From Ruminococcus sp. Marseille-P6503 (GTDB lineage Bacteria > Bacillota > Clostridia > Oscillospirales > Ruminococcaceae), in the NCBI RefSeq assembly GCF_900604945.1, contig NZ_UWPB01000002.1:310001-374000 (forward strand): a stretch of DNA of 64,000 bases, written 5' to 3'. A program made the translations under genes and the position numbers. Numbering within the stretch: position 1 is the stretch's first letter; the number at the start of each line of letters is the position of its first letter. Below the pieces are notes generated by a model. That model ran no database searches. It was not told where the DNA came from and saw only the letters and a list, made by a program, of their open reading frames with translations. Of this stretch, positions 52,626 through 60,652 are shown one piece after another.

Positions 52626-53339
52626 ATGATGATACCCAAAAGCGACGCCGTCAGGCTTTTCGGCGGATACGGACTTGAGCTGAACGAAAGCCGATATGAA
52701 AAGCTCTGCCTATACGCAAAGCTGCTAACTGAATGGAACGAAAAGATAAATCTTACCGCTATAACCGATCCGGAGGGGATAACGCTGAAGCACTTTTTCG
52801 ACAGCGTTTATCCGTTTACGCTTTTTGAATTGCCGGAAGGAGCAAGCGTTATAGACGTCGGAACGGGAGCCGGCTTCCCCTCCTGTCCGCTGAAAATATT
52901 TAGGGAGGACATAAAGCTTACCCTGCTGGACAGCCTGAACAAAAGAATAAAATTCCTGACGGAGCTTTCAGACGCTCTGGAGCTTGAAGCGGAATGTGTC
53001 CACGGCAGAGCGGAGGAGCTGGGAAGAGCCCCCGCCCGCCGTGAAAAATACGACGTCGCCGCGGCCAGGGCAGTCGCCAATCTCACGCATTTATGCGAAT
53101 ACTGCCTGCCGTTTGTAAAAGTCGGCGGAATCTTTGCCGCTCTTAAAGGCCCCGACGGGAAAAACGAGCTGGCGAAAGCCGGAAACGCCGTAAAGCTTCT
53201 CGGCGGAAGCGTGGAAAAATGCGTTGAATACGCCCTGCCCAACGGCGATATGAGAACGCTTATCCTGATACGAAAAATAAGCCCGACTCCTGAAAAATAC
53301 CCCCGCCCCAAAGGTCAGATGACTAAAAGGCCTCTTTGA
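52626..53339 (+). CDS. rsmG: 16S rRNA (guanine(527)-N7)-methyltransferase
   Basis: RsmG (GidB) methylates G527 of 16S rRNA with SAM. In the 237 residues, WNEKINLTAITDPEGITLKH and VIDVGTGAGFPSCPLKI (SAM loop) are diagnostic, along with LNKRIKFLTELSDALEL and the later AARAVANLTHL. The C-terminus carries a short basic tail (PRPKGQMTKRPL). It is transcribed with mnmG. I see no strong terminator behind it. Confidence 0.96.
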   Translation: MMIPKSDAVRLFGGYGLELNESRYEKLCLYAKLLTEWNEKINLTAITDPEGITLKHFFDSVYPFTLFELPEGASVIDVGTGAGFPSCPLKIFREDIKLTLLDSLNKRIKFLTELSDALELEAECVHGRAEELGRAPARREKYDVAAARAVANLTHLCEYCLPFVKVGGIFAALKGPDGKNELAKAGNAVKLLGGSVEKCVEYALPNGDMRTLILIRKISPTPEKYPRPKGQMTKRPL

Positions 53340-53483
53340 GCAATTTTTCAGCAAAGCCTGTTCCGTTCAAAACCTGAAACTTAAACAAAACAAATTGCTT
53401 TTTACCCTTTGTTTTATGTGTTTTGCCTAAATAGAAAGGAAATATTTTGTTCAGATTTATTTAGGTTTTTAATGAAATTACTA

Positions 53484-53512
53484 TTGACAAATGCGAAAAT
53501 TTAGTTTAATAT
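53484..53512 (+). promoter_or_regulatory. Promoter of the zinc-ribbon unit
   Basis: A perfect TTGACA (53484-53489), 17 bases, TAATAT (53507-53512), about 55 bases before the start. Confidence 0.8.
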
Positions 53513-53568
53513 TATTATGTTAGATTGTATTATTCCGAATATGAAAAATATACAGGGAGGAAATGTTT

Positions 53569-54321
53569 ATGTCAAAATTCTGTACTACCTGCGGCGCTCA
53601 GCTGGATGACGGCGCAACCTTCTGCACAAGCTGCGGAGCGGCTCAGCAGGAACAGCCCAAGCAGGCTGAAAAGACCGCTTCTGCCGGAGAAACCGTTAAA
53701 AACACTTTTAACGGTATAAAGGACAAGGTAAATGTCGACGCGGTAAAGGATTCGCTTTCGATGGAGAACATCAAGAATCTGAAAACAAATCCCAATAAGA
53801 ATACTCTTATAGCTCTGGCTTGTATCGCCGTTGTAGCGATTCTGGTAATTATTCTTGTATTAAACCTGATTTTCGGCGGCAAATACAAGAAGCCTATCGC
53901 GAATATGCTTGATGGTATGGAAAAAGCCGACGCGGCCGTTTTTATGAAGTCGGTTCCCAAATGTCAGCTTGATTATCTCGAAGAAACCTATGTTGAAGAT
54001 TATGAGCAGTATGACAGCGTAGAAGAGTATTTTGAGGAAAGCCTTGATACGATGATGGAATACATGGAGGAAGAATACGGCAACGACGTAAAGCTTTCCT
54101 ACAGCGTTGAAAAGAAAACCAAGCTTTCTGACAGCAAGCTCAAGAGCATAAGAAAGGACCTTGAGGACAGATACGATACCGACGTTGAGGTTACAAAGGG
54201 CTATAAGGTAAAGACCGAGATTTCCATCAAGGGCGACGACGACGATGACGACGATACCGTAACGTTTACGGTCGCTAAGGTTGACGGAGATTGGGTTATC
54301 GTTGAAGGAAGTCTTTTCTGA
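53569..54321 (+). CDS. Zinc-ribbon membrane protein with extracytoplasmic NTF2-like domain
   Basis: No named family is recognised. Residues 1-22 form a double-CxxC zinc ribbon (FCTTCGAQLDDGATFCTSCG). A Gln/Lys-rich linker follows, then one transmembrane helix (LIALACIAVVAILVIILVLN, about residues 84-105), and an outer domain of roughly 145 residues, very acidic, with a run of seven Asp near the C-terminus and a closing VTFTVAKVDGDWVIVEGSLF typical of DUF4878/NTF2-like stress domains. ATG 53569 is preferred to the ATG six bases upstream, since GGAGGAA then has a 7-base spacer. It heads a unit with the lipoprotein and second zinc-ribbon genes. Confidence 0.75.
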   Translation: MSKFCTTCGAQLDDGATFCTSCGAAQQEQPKQAEKTASAGETVKNTFNGIKDKVNVDAVKDSLSMENIKNLKTNPNKNTLIALACIAVVAILVIILVLNLIFGGKYKKPIANMLDGMEKADAAVFMKSVPKCQLDYLEETYVEDYEQYDSVEEYFEESLDTMMEYMEEEYGNDVKLSYSVEKKTKLSDSKLKSIRKDLEDRYDTDVEVTKGYKVKTEISIKGDDDDDDDTVTFTVAKVDGDWVIVEGSLF

Positions 54322-54344
54322 TCTGACTTACATACGTTGAACTG

Positions 54345-54378
54345 ACAGGGCGGACAGTAAAAAGTCCGCCCTTTTTTA
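54345..54378 (+). terminator. Terminator within the zinc-ribbon unit
   Basis: GGGCGGAC (54348-54355) pairs with GTCCGCCC (54364-54371), followed by TTTTTT. Read-through would be needed for the two genes behind it unless they have their own promoter. Confidence 0.85.
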
Positions 54379-54397
54379 AAAATTTCGGGAGGCTGCT

Positions 54398-54937
54398 ATG
54401 CATGGTTTATTCAAGTCGCTCTGCCGGTTTGTAACAGCAGCGGCGCTTGCCGCTGCAATGCTTGCTTTGCAGGGCTGCGGAAATACGGAAAATGAAAGCA
54501 AGTCCGTGCTTAATTACGAGCAGCCTACCGTTACCATGATAAGAGCGGTGAAGCTTCTGGATACTCAGTCTTATCTTAACTGCTTCACTCCGGGAGCAAG
54601 GGAAAAATACGAGAACAGCGACAATTATAATTCAAAGCTTACTCAGGTGCTGCTTCCCAGTCAGGGAAAAAGCTCCGCTTCCTTAAAAATCGAAACGCTT
54701 TCCGCTCAGGAGCTGGAGGCGGACGACATAGCAAAGCTGGAGGATGATTACAGGGAAAGCTACAGCAGAAGGCTTAGCATAAGCAAGGCATACGACCTTT
54801 CTGTTCAGATAAGCACCCTTCAGAACGAAAAGGAAACCTCCGATGTGAGAGATATCATCGTTGTAAATACGGGCGAAGAATGGCTTATATACGGCGATGT
54901 GATTGAAAAATTTAATTTCAGAGAACAGCAAGAATAA
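54398..54937 (+). CDS. Lipoprotein of unknown function
   Basis: The 179-residue protein has a signal peptide with the lipobox LALQGC, then a small domain (about residues 35-175) beginning YEQPTVTMIRAVKLLDTQSY, with LNCFTPGAREKY, and ending VRDIIVVNTGEEWLIYGDVI. The pattern of an N-terminal helix followed by curved strands matches the outer domain of the preceding zinc-ribbon protein, so both may carry an NTF2-like fold. No enzyme residues are evident. It sits 21 bases before the second zinc-ribbon gene. Confidence 0.65.
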   Translation: MHGLFKSLCRFVTAAALAAAMLALQGCGNTENESKSVLNYEQPTVTMIRAVKLLDTQSYLNCFTPGAREKYENSDNYNSKLTQVLLPSQGKSSASLKIETLSAQELEADDIAKLEDDYRESYSRRLSISKAYDLSVQISTLQNEKETSDVRDIIVVNTGEEWLIYGDVIEKFNFREQQE

Positions 54938-54958
54938 ACAATGAAAGGAAATGATCTT

Positions 54959-55714
54959 ATGTCAGTAATCTGTCCCAAATGTGGGTACGAACTGCCGGAC
55001 GGCGCTAAATTCTGCGGTTCCTGCGGAACAAATTTAGCCGCTTTAAAAAGAGCCGCGGAAAATATATGCGCAAACTGCGGAAGCCAGCTTAAAGAGGGCG
55101 CAAAATTCTGCAACGTCTGCGGAACCAAAGTAATGTCCGCGGCTCAGGAGGAGCCGAAGCCGGAAGCAATTCCGGAGCAGCCTACCATGGAGGAGCTTGT
55201 TCCTCCGGTAATTACAGACGAAACGTTTGCAGGACAGGGACAGACCGCCGTAAAAACTGAGGAAACCCCTGATTTTGACTCTGTAATTCCTCCCGACGCC
55301 GAGCCTGTTCAGCCTTCCCCGCAGCCTGCCGCGGCGAACGTACAGAATAACGCCCCCCAGCCGGCAGCCGAAGCTCAGGTTACAAACGCGGGCGTTAAAA
55401 CGCAGGCGGCGCCTCAGCCACAGCCCGTGTATCAGCAGGCTCCTGCTCAGGCAGTCAATACCGCCGGCATCCAGAACGCTCAGCCGACCAATGCCGGAAA
55501 TGTTCCGAATCAGCCGTATCCAAATCCGGCGCAGCAGAACGTTACTCCCGGCAAAAGCCCCAGCGTCCTGATCCCGGTTATACTTATCATACTTATTCTT
55601 GCGGTTATAGCCGTTGACGTTTTCGTGCTCTTCCCCGACAGGATCTTCGGAGAAAAAAATGAATCCTCAACGGAAAAGGAAGCCGCGGCGGTCACTTATT
55701 TTCTGGAGGATTAA
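54959..55714 (+). CDS. Double zinc-ribbon protein with disordered linker and C-terminal membrane anchor
   Basis: 251 residues. Two zinc ribbons lie in tandem (ICPKCGYELPDGAKFCGSCG and ICANCGSQLKEGAKFCNVCG), followed by about 150 residues of Pro/Gln/Ala-rich, repeat-like linker (APQPQPVYQQAPAQ), one transmembrane helix (VLIPVILIILILAVIAVDVF) and a short tail. There is no outer domain comparable to the other zinc-ribbon protein. AAAGGA supports ATG 54959 rather than the ATG at 54941. The ribbons and linker face the cytoplasm. Function is unknown; it may tether or sense for the two neighbours. Confidence 0.7.
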   Translation: MSVICPKCGYELPDGAKFCGSCGTNLAALKRAAENICANCGSQLKEGAKFCNVCGTKVMSAAQEEPKPEAIPEQPTMEELVPPVITDETFAGQGQTAVKTEETPDFDSVIPPDAEPVQPSPQPAAANVQNNAPQPAAEAQVTNAGVKTQAAPQPQPVYQQAPAQAVNTAGIQNAQPTNAGNVPNQPYPNPAQQNVTPGKSPSVLIPVILIILILAVIAVDVFVLFPDRIFGEKNESSTEKEAAAVTYFLED

Positions 55715-55769
55715 AAGCGCGGCGTCAGAGCCTGACCTCACAAGCTGAGCCCGGTCAATAAAACAATGC

Positions 55770-55806
55770 AAAAAGGACGGTATAAGGGAAATACCGTCCT
55801 TTTTAT
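55770..55806. terminator. Bidirectional terminator after the zinc-ribbon unit
   Basis: AAAAAGGACGGTAT pairs with ATACCGTCCTTTTT, between the plus-strand unit and minus-strand mnmE. Confidence 0.92.
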
Positions 55807-55854
55807 ATAAATAAATTTTCAGTTGATATACAAAAGCTTCGTCTGTCTACAGCC

Positions 55855-57231
55855 CTATTTGCCTACGCAGAAGCTGGAGAACACCTCGTCGACTACCGCC
55901 TGAGACGCCCTTTCTCCCGTCAGCTCCATAAGCGACTGCAAGGCGTAATCTATCATGACCGTGACCGCGTCCAGCGTTTCACCGTAATTCAGAGCGTCAA
56001 GCGCGGCGTTCAGCTTCTTTAAAGCCTGCTCCGCGCAGTTTTTCTGACGCTCATTGGCAAAAACCGTCGAATCCGGGTCGTAGCCGCCGAGCGAGAATAT
56101 CTCCTGACAGGCTTTTTTTATTTCCTCAGTTCCCTCTCCCTGCTTGGCGGAAATTTCAAATATATGCTCGGTGTATTTTTCAAAAACCGACTTGTCGGCC
56201 GCCGTTCCCAAATCGCTTTTGTTGAGCGCGGCTACCAGACGCTTGCCTCGGCTCTTAACATATTCGAGAAGCTCAATATCCTCGCCGTCAAGAGGCGTCG
56301 ACGTGTCAAAGACCGCGATGACCAGCGCGCATTCGTCGATCCGCTTTCTCGCAAGACCTACGCCCATTTTCTCAACGGTATCGTCGGTTTCCCTTATGCC
56401 GGCAGTGTCCGAAAGCTTCAGCACAAATTCTCCCAGCCGCGCGGTTTCCTCAATAACATCTCTCGTCGTTCCCGCAATGTCCGTTACTATCGAGCGGTCG
56501 TACCCGAGAAGAAGGTTCATAAGCGTCGATTTGCCTACGTTGGGCTTTCCAGCGATAACCGTATCAATACCGCTGCGAAGTATCATTCCGCAGTCGTAAT
56601 CCCTGAGTATCTTTTCCAGTACCCCTATGGAATTTTCAAGACCTGCCCGAAGGGCGTTTTCCTCTATTTCCGGCAGGTCCTCCTCAGGATAATCGACCCA
56701 CGCCGCAAGCTCTCCCAGTATCTTCACAAGTCTGTCCCTGACCCCTGAAATGTCCCTGAAAAGCTTGCCCTCTCTGGTCAGCCTTGCCGACCGCAGCGCG
56801 TATTCTCCCTGAGCCGAGATCATATCCATAACCGATTCCGCCTGAGTAAGAGAAAGCTTTCCGTTGAGAAAAGCCCTTTTGGTAAATTCACCTCTGTCCG
56901 CCGGCTCACAGCCGTTCTCCAGACATATCCTCAGCGCCTTTTTGGCAATGAAAACTCCCCCGTGACAGGAAATCTCCGCCGTATCCTCCCCCGTATAGGA
57001 CTTCGGCGCGCGGAAAACCGTAAGCAGCCCGTCGTCGGCGGTTTCTCCCGAAGCGGGATCAACGACTCTGCCGTAGGCGCAGGTGTAGCCCTTCATATCC
57101 GCAACCCTTCCGAAGCCGGAAAAAGGAACAAAAACCTTCTGAGCAACCTCCAGTGCCTTTTCGCCGCTTATCCTTATAACCGAGATTCCGCCCTCCGCCA
57201 GGGGAGTCGAAACCGCGCATACTGTAGACAT
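55855..57231 (-). CDS. mnmE: tRNA modification GTPase MnmE
   Basis: MnmE is the GTPase partner of MnmG in wobble uridine modification. 458 residues: N-terminal tetrahydrofolate-binding domain (VCAVSTPLAEGGISVIRISG), helical domain, inserted G domain with IAGKPNVGKSTLMNLLLG, DIAGTTRD, SDTAGIRETDD and NKSDL, and the C-terminal FCVGK that carries the catalytic Cys. AAAGGTGG precedes the ATG. It lies apart from mnmG and on the other strand, unlike the usual mnmE-mnmG order near the origin. Confidence 0.97.
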   Translation of the reverse strand: MSTVCAVSTPLAEGGISVIRISGEKALEVAQKVFVPFSGFGRVADMKGYTCAYGRVVDPASGETADDGLLTVFRAPKSYTGEDTAEISCHGGVFIAKKALRICLENGCEPADRGEFTKRAFLNGKLSLTQAESVMDMISAQGEYALRSARLTREGKLFRDISGVRDRLVKILGELAAWVDYPEEDLPEIEENALRAGLENSIGVLEKILRDYDCGMILRSGIDTVIAGKPNVGKSTLMNLLLGYDRSIVTDIAGTTRDVIEETARLGEFVLKLSDTAGIRETDDTVEKMGVGLARKRIDECALVIAVFDTSTPLDGEDIELLEYVKSRGKRLVAALNKSDLGTAADKSVFEKYTEHIFEISAKQGEGTEEIKKACQEIFSLGGYDPDSTVFANERQKNCAEQALKKLNAALDALNYGETLDAVTVMIDYALQSLMELTGERASQAVVDEVFSSFCVGK

Positions 57232-57295
57232 AAAACCACCTTTTCACTATATCCGCCTGTATCGCGTACAGCCCGCGTCCTGCCGTGCCTGTCCC

Positions 57296-58582
57296 TTAAC
57301 CGACAGCTATCAGGTCCTTTCCGCCCATATACATTCTGAGAGCCTCGGGTATCCTTACCGAGCCGTCCTCGTTAAGATTGTTCTCAAGAAAAGCTATAAG
57401 CATTCTCGGCGGCGCGACAACCGTATTGTTAAGCGTGTGAGCAAAATACTTTGACCCGTCCTCCGCCTTTATCCTTATGCCGAGCCTCCTTGCCTGAGCG
57501 TCCCCCAGATTAGAGCATGAGCCTACCTCGAAATACTTTTTCTGCCTCGGGCTCCAGGCCTCGACGTCGCAGCTCTTCACCTTCAGATCGGCAAGGTCCC
57601 CCGAGCAGCATTCCAGCGTCCTTACGGGAATATCCAGCGAACGGAAGAAATCAACGCTGTTTTTCCACAGCCTGCCGTACCATTCCATGCTTTCCTCCGG
57701 CTTGCATACGACTATCATTTCCTGCTTTTCAAACTGATGTATCCTGTAAACGCCCCTCTCCTCGATACCGTGAGCGCCTACCTCTTTTCTGAAGCAGGGG
57801 CTGTAGCTTGTAAGCGTTTTGGGAAGCTCGCTCTCGGGAGTGATAGTGTCTATAAACTTGCCTATCATGGAATGCTCCGACGTACCGATAAGATAAAGGT
57901 CCTCCCCCTCTATCTTGTACATCATGCCCTCCATCTCCGCAAAGCTCATAACGCCCGTAACAACGTCGGAACGGATCATAAACGGCGGGATATAATAGGT
58001 AAAGCCCCTGTCGATCATGAAATCTCTGGCGTACGACAAAATCGCCGAATGGAGCCTTGCAATATCGCCGCAAAGATAATAAAAGCCGTTTCCGCTGGTC
58101 TTTCTCGCGGAATCAAGGTCTATTCCGTTTAACCTCTCCATAATGTCCACATGATAGGGAATTTCAAAATCAGGAACAGCCGGCTCTCCGAACCTTTCCA
58201 GCTCAACGTTTTCGCTGTCGTCCCTTCCGATCGGGACCGAAGGATCGATAATATTGGGAATGACCATCATTCTCTTTTTTATCTCGCCCTCAAGCTCAGC
58301 TTCCTTTACCTCAAGCTCCGCCAGCTCCTCGCCGATGGACTTTACCTCGGTCTTAACGCTTTCGGCCTCGTCCCTCTGACCCTTTGCCATAAGCCCGCCG
58401 ATCTGCTTGCTCATAACGTTTCTCTTGTTTCTCAGCTCGTCGCACCTTGTCTTTGCCGCCCGGTAATCTATGTCCATCTGAACAACCTCGTCAACAAGCG
58501 CGAGCTTTTCCTCCTGAAACTTCTTTCTGATGTTCTCCTTTACAAGCTCAGGGTTTGTCCTGATAAGCTTCATATCCAGCAT
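57296..58582 (-). CDS. serS: Serine--tRNA ligase
   Basis: SerS charges tRNA-Ser (class II synthetase). The N-terminal coiled coil (about residues 27-105) is followed by the catalytic domain with the motif 2 region FRKEVGAHGIEERGVYRIHQ, FEKQEMIVV and the motif 3 region NNTVVAPPRMLIAFLENN. Length 428 is normal. AAGGAG precedes the ATG. The leader from its promoter is only some 40 bases, so no T-box is possible. Confidence 0.96.
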   Translation of the reverse strand: MLDMKLIRTNPELVKENIRKKFQEEKLALVDEVVQMDIDYRAAKTRCDELRNKRNVMSKQIGGLMAKGQRDEAESVKTEVKSIGEELAELEVKEAELEGEIKKRMMVIPNIIDPSVPIGRDDSENVELERFGEPAVPDFEIPYHVDIMERLNGIDLDSARKTSGNGFYYLCGDIARLHSAILSYARDFMIDRGFTYYIPPFMIRSDVVTGVMSFAEMEGMMYKIEGEDLYLIGTSEHSMIGKFIDTITPESELPKTLTSYSPCFRKEVGAHGIEERGVYRIHQFEKQEMIVVCKPEESMEWYGRLWKNSVDFFRSLDIPVRTLECCSGDLADLKVKSCDVEAWSPRQKKYFEVGSCSNLGDAQARRLGIRIKAEDGSKYFAHTLNNTVVAPPRMLIAFLENNLNEDGSVRIPEALRMYMGGKDLIAVG

Positions 58583-58618
58583 ATTGATCTACTCCTTAAA
58601 TAATTAAATATCTCTTTA

Positions 58619-58647
58619 ATTATATTCCATTTTCCCTCAATAGTCAA
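58619..58647 (-). promoter_or_regulatory. Promoter of serS
   Basis: On the minus strand TTGACT (58647-58642), 17 bases, TATAAT (58624-58619). Confidence 0.85.
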
Positions 58648-58706
58648 GTATTGCGGCCGCTTTAAAACCCGACGGTCAGATTTATAAATTTTATATAAAT
58701 ATTCTG

Positions 58707-58735
58707 TTGACAACAAGGTAACTTTGTGATAAACT
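58707..58735 (+). promoter_or_regulatory. Promoter of the surface-protein gene
   Basis: TTGACA (58707-58712), 17 bases, TAAACT (58730-58735), ending 30 bases before the ATG with AAGGAGGA in between. Confidence 0.8.
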
Positions 58736-58765
58736 TAGATAAAACTTAGTTCAAGGAGGATTAAT

Positions 58766-60565
58766 ATGTTAAGTATTAAAAAACGCTTGCTTTCCGTTCT
58801 TTCAGCCGCGGCTCTGGCTGTCGCTCCGGCCTGCCTGCTGAACGCTTCCGCCGCCGAGGGCGCGGACGTTACAGTTAAGCTTGGAACCGCGGAAGAGCTC
58901 GTGCAGTTTAAAACCGAATGGGATAACGGCGATTACGCCGACGTCAACCTGACGGTAGAGCTGACAGGCGATATCGATATGACCGGCGTCGAATGGACAG
59001 GTCTGTACAAATTCAAAGGCACCTTTGACGGCAAGGGCTATACCATCTCCAATATGGCGATCACAGGCTCCGACATTAACGAACCGAACTTCAGTAAAAC
59101 CGCGAACCTTGGCTTTTTCAACACCATAGCCGGCGGAACGGTCAAAAACGTTACCTTTGACAGCTGCACCGTAACCGAGCTTGAAAACTTCAGCAACGGC
59201 TTTGTCGGAATTATCGCCGGACGTGACGAAACCGACAGCGTCACCCTTGAAAACTGTCATGTCACCAACTGCGAGGTCTTTGTAAACTCCTGGTTTGTAG
59301 GCGGACTGATCGGCGAGATCGGAGATATCCCCAGTGCCGGTGTTACCCGTCCGACGCATACTATCAAAAACTGCTCCGTAACCGATACGTTAGTAAGAGG
59401 CAGCATGAGCACGACGTCTACCGTCGGACAAATCGGCGGTCTTGTGGGAGGAGCGTACTCAACCGAGTTTATCGACTGCTACAGCAATGCCGACGTTCAG
59501 GGCAGCTCTTCGGTCGGAGGCTTGATAGGCTACCTCAGAGCCTGCCGGCTTATAAACTGCGGCTCCGAAGCAGCTGTTATTGCTTTTCACCACAGCGGAG
59601 GAATAGCTGGAGCCGCTTTGGTCAGCGAAATAATAAACTGCTATTCTGCCGCGACTGTCATAGGAACCTATAATCTGGGCGGCATTGTCGGAAGCATATC
59701 CGGCGCGGAAGGCGAAGGCCTCGGCTTTGCAAACGGCTCCAACGTATTCAGGTTTTCAAACTGTATTTCCGCGGCAGATATAGAATCCTCTGAAAACAGC
59801 GGCGGTTCAAGCTGCTCAGGCCTGCTTGCGGGAACGATAAATTCCGCCTCCGGTACTTATCTGGTCGAAAACGCTTACTGCGACAGCAATTCATCATTCA
59901 CGACCGTAAACAATGAAGACCTGACCGCGGCAAGCGGAACAGAGCTTGACATTATATCTGATTTTTCCGATTCCGAAACGCTTAAATCCATTTTGGATAC
60001 TCTCAACAGCTATGAATATGAAAACAATGACGTTGAACTGAAAAAATGGGCGGTAAGATCGGACGGAAGCCTGGTATTTGCTTCCTACGCCGTAACCTTT
60101 GTTGATGAAAACGACAATGTTCTCGACGTAGTCTATGTAGCCGAAGGCGACAGCTTCGACCCGGAATCCGCTCCTGAGATACCCCAAAAGGAAGGCTTTA
60201 CGGGAGCATGGGACGCCGACCTCAGCGCTGTTTCCGAAAGCTGTACGGTTAAGGCGGTTTATACCGAGATTTCGGACGAAAGCTCCGATGAAAGCTCAGA
60301 CGTATCATCAGACGAAAGCTCTGATACTACCTCGGACCTGTCCTCAGACGAAAGCTCCGACTCGGAGCAGGACAGCAGCTCCGACGATACCAGCCTGTCC
60401 GATGAAGACAGCGCTTCCTCGGTAACGGACAGCTCCGCCGAATCGGAAACCTCCTCAAAGGCTGATTCCTCCGACAAAAACCCCTCCACAGGAGCGGCGG
60501 CGGCAGGAGCGGCGGTTGTTATCCTTGCAGGCGCGGCAGCGGCCGTACTGAAAAAGAAATCGTAA
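58766..60565 (+). CDS. Cell-wall-anchored surface protein with GLUG-type repeats
   Basis: The protein has 599 residues: a signal peptide ending near NASAAEG; a beta-helical stalk of GLUG-type repeats (about residues 85-340, with FKGTFDGKGYTISNMAITG and recurring VGGLIG/SGGIAG/LGGIVG turns); a Listeria-Bacteroides/Flg_new-type repeat (VTFVDENDNVLDVVYVAEGD); a Ser/Asp-rich low-complexity stretch (about residues 500-568); and a C-terminal sorting signal, NPSTG at 572-576, a hydrophobic helix and KKKS. This is the layout of sortase substrates with a non-LPxTG motif. It is probably an adhesin or polysaccharide-binding protein; no sortase gene is nearby. Confidence 0.85.
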   Translation: MLSIKKRLLSVLSAAALAVAPACLLNASAAEGADVTVKLGTAEELVQFKTEWDNGDYADVNLTVELTGDIDMTGVEWTGLYKFKGTFDGKGYTISNMAITGSDINEPNFSKTANLGFFNTIAGGTVKNVTFDSCTVTELENFSNGFVGIIAGRDETDSVTLENCHVTNCEVFVNSWFVGGLIGEIGDIPSAGVTRPTHTIKNCSVTDTLVRGSMSTTSTVGQIGGLVGGAYSTEFIDCYSNADVQGSSSVGGLIGYLRACRLINCGSEAAVIAFHHSGGIAGAALVSEIINCYSAATVIGTYNLGGIVGSISGAEGEGLGFANGSNVFRFSNCISAADIESSENSGGSSCSGLLAGTINSASGTYLVENAYCDSNSSFTTVNNEDLTAASGTELDIISDFSDSETLKSILDTLNSYEYENNDVELKKWAVRSDGSLVFASYAVTFVDENDNVLDVVYVAEGDSFDPESAPEIPQKEGFTGAWDADLSAVSESCTVKAVYTEISDESSDESSDVSSDESSDTTSDLSSDESSDSEQDSSSDDTSLSDEDSASSVTDSSAESETSSKADSSDKNPSTGAAAAGAAVVILAGAAAAVLKKKS

Positions 60566-60585
60566 ATTTAACCTGACCCGGATAT

Positions 60586-60627
60586 AAAAAATAAGGACGG
60601 ACCGAATCGGTTCGTCCTTATTTATTT
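60586..60627. terminator. Bidirectional terminator after the surface-protein gene
   Basis: AAATAAGGACGGACC pairs, with one wobble, with GGTTCGTCCTTATTT around GAATC, between convergent genes. Confidence 0.88.
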
Positions 60628-60652
60628 CGTCTTAATAACAACCTCGGTCCGT

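Noticed and set aside
58583-58650. T-box riboswitch upstream of serS
   Set aside because: The promoter at 58619-58647 leaves a leader of only some 40 bases.
60262-60470. DNA repeat array in the Ser/Asp-rich segment of the surface protein
   Set aside because: The codons for the repeated Ser-Asp residues vary, so it is a protein low-complexity region rather than a DNA repeat or CRISPR.
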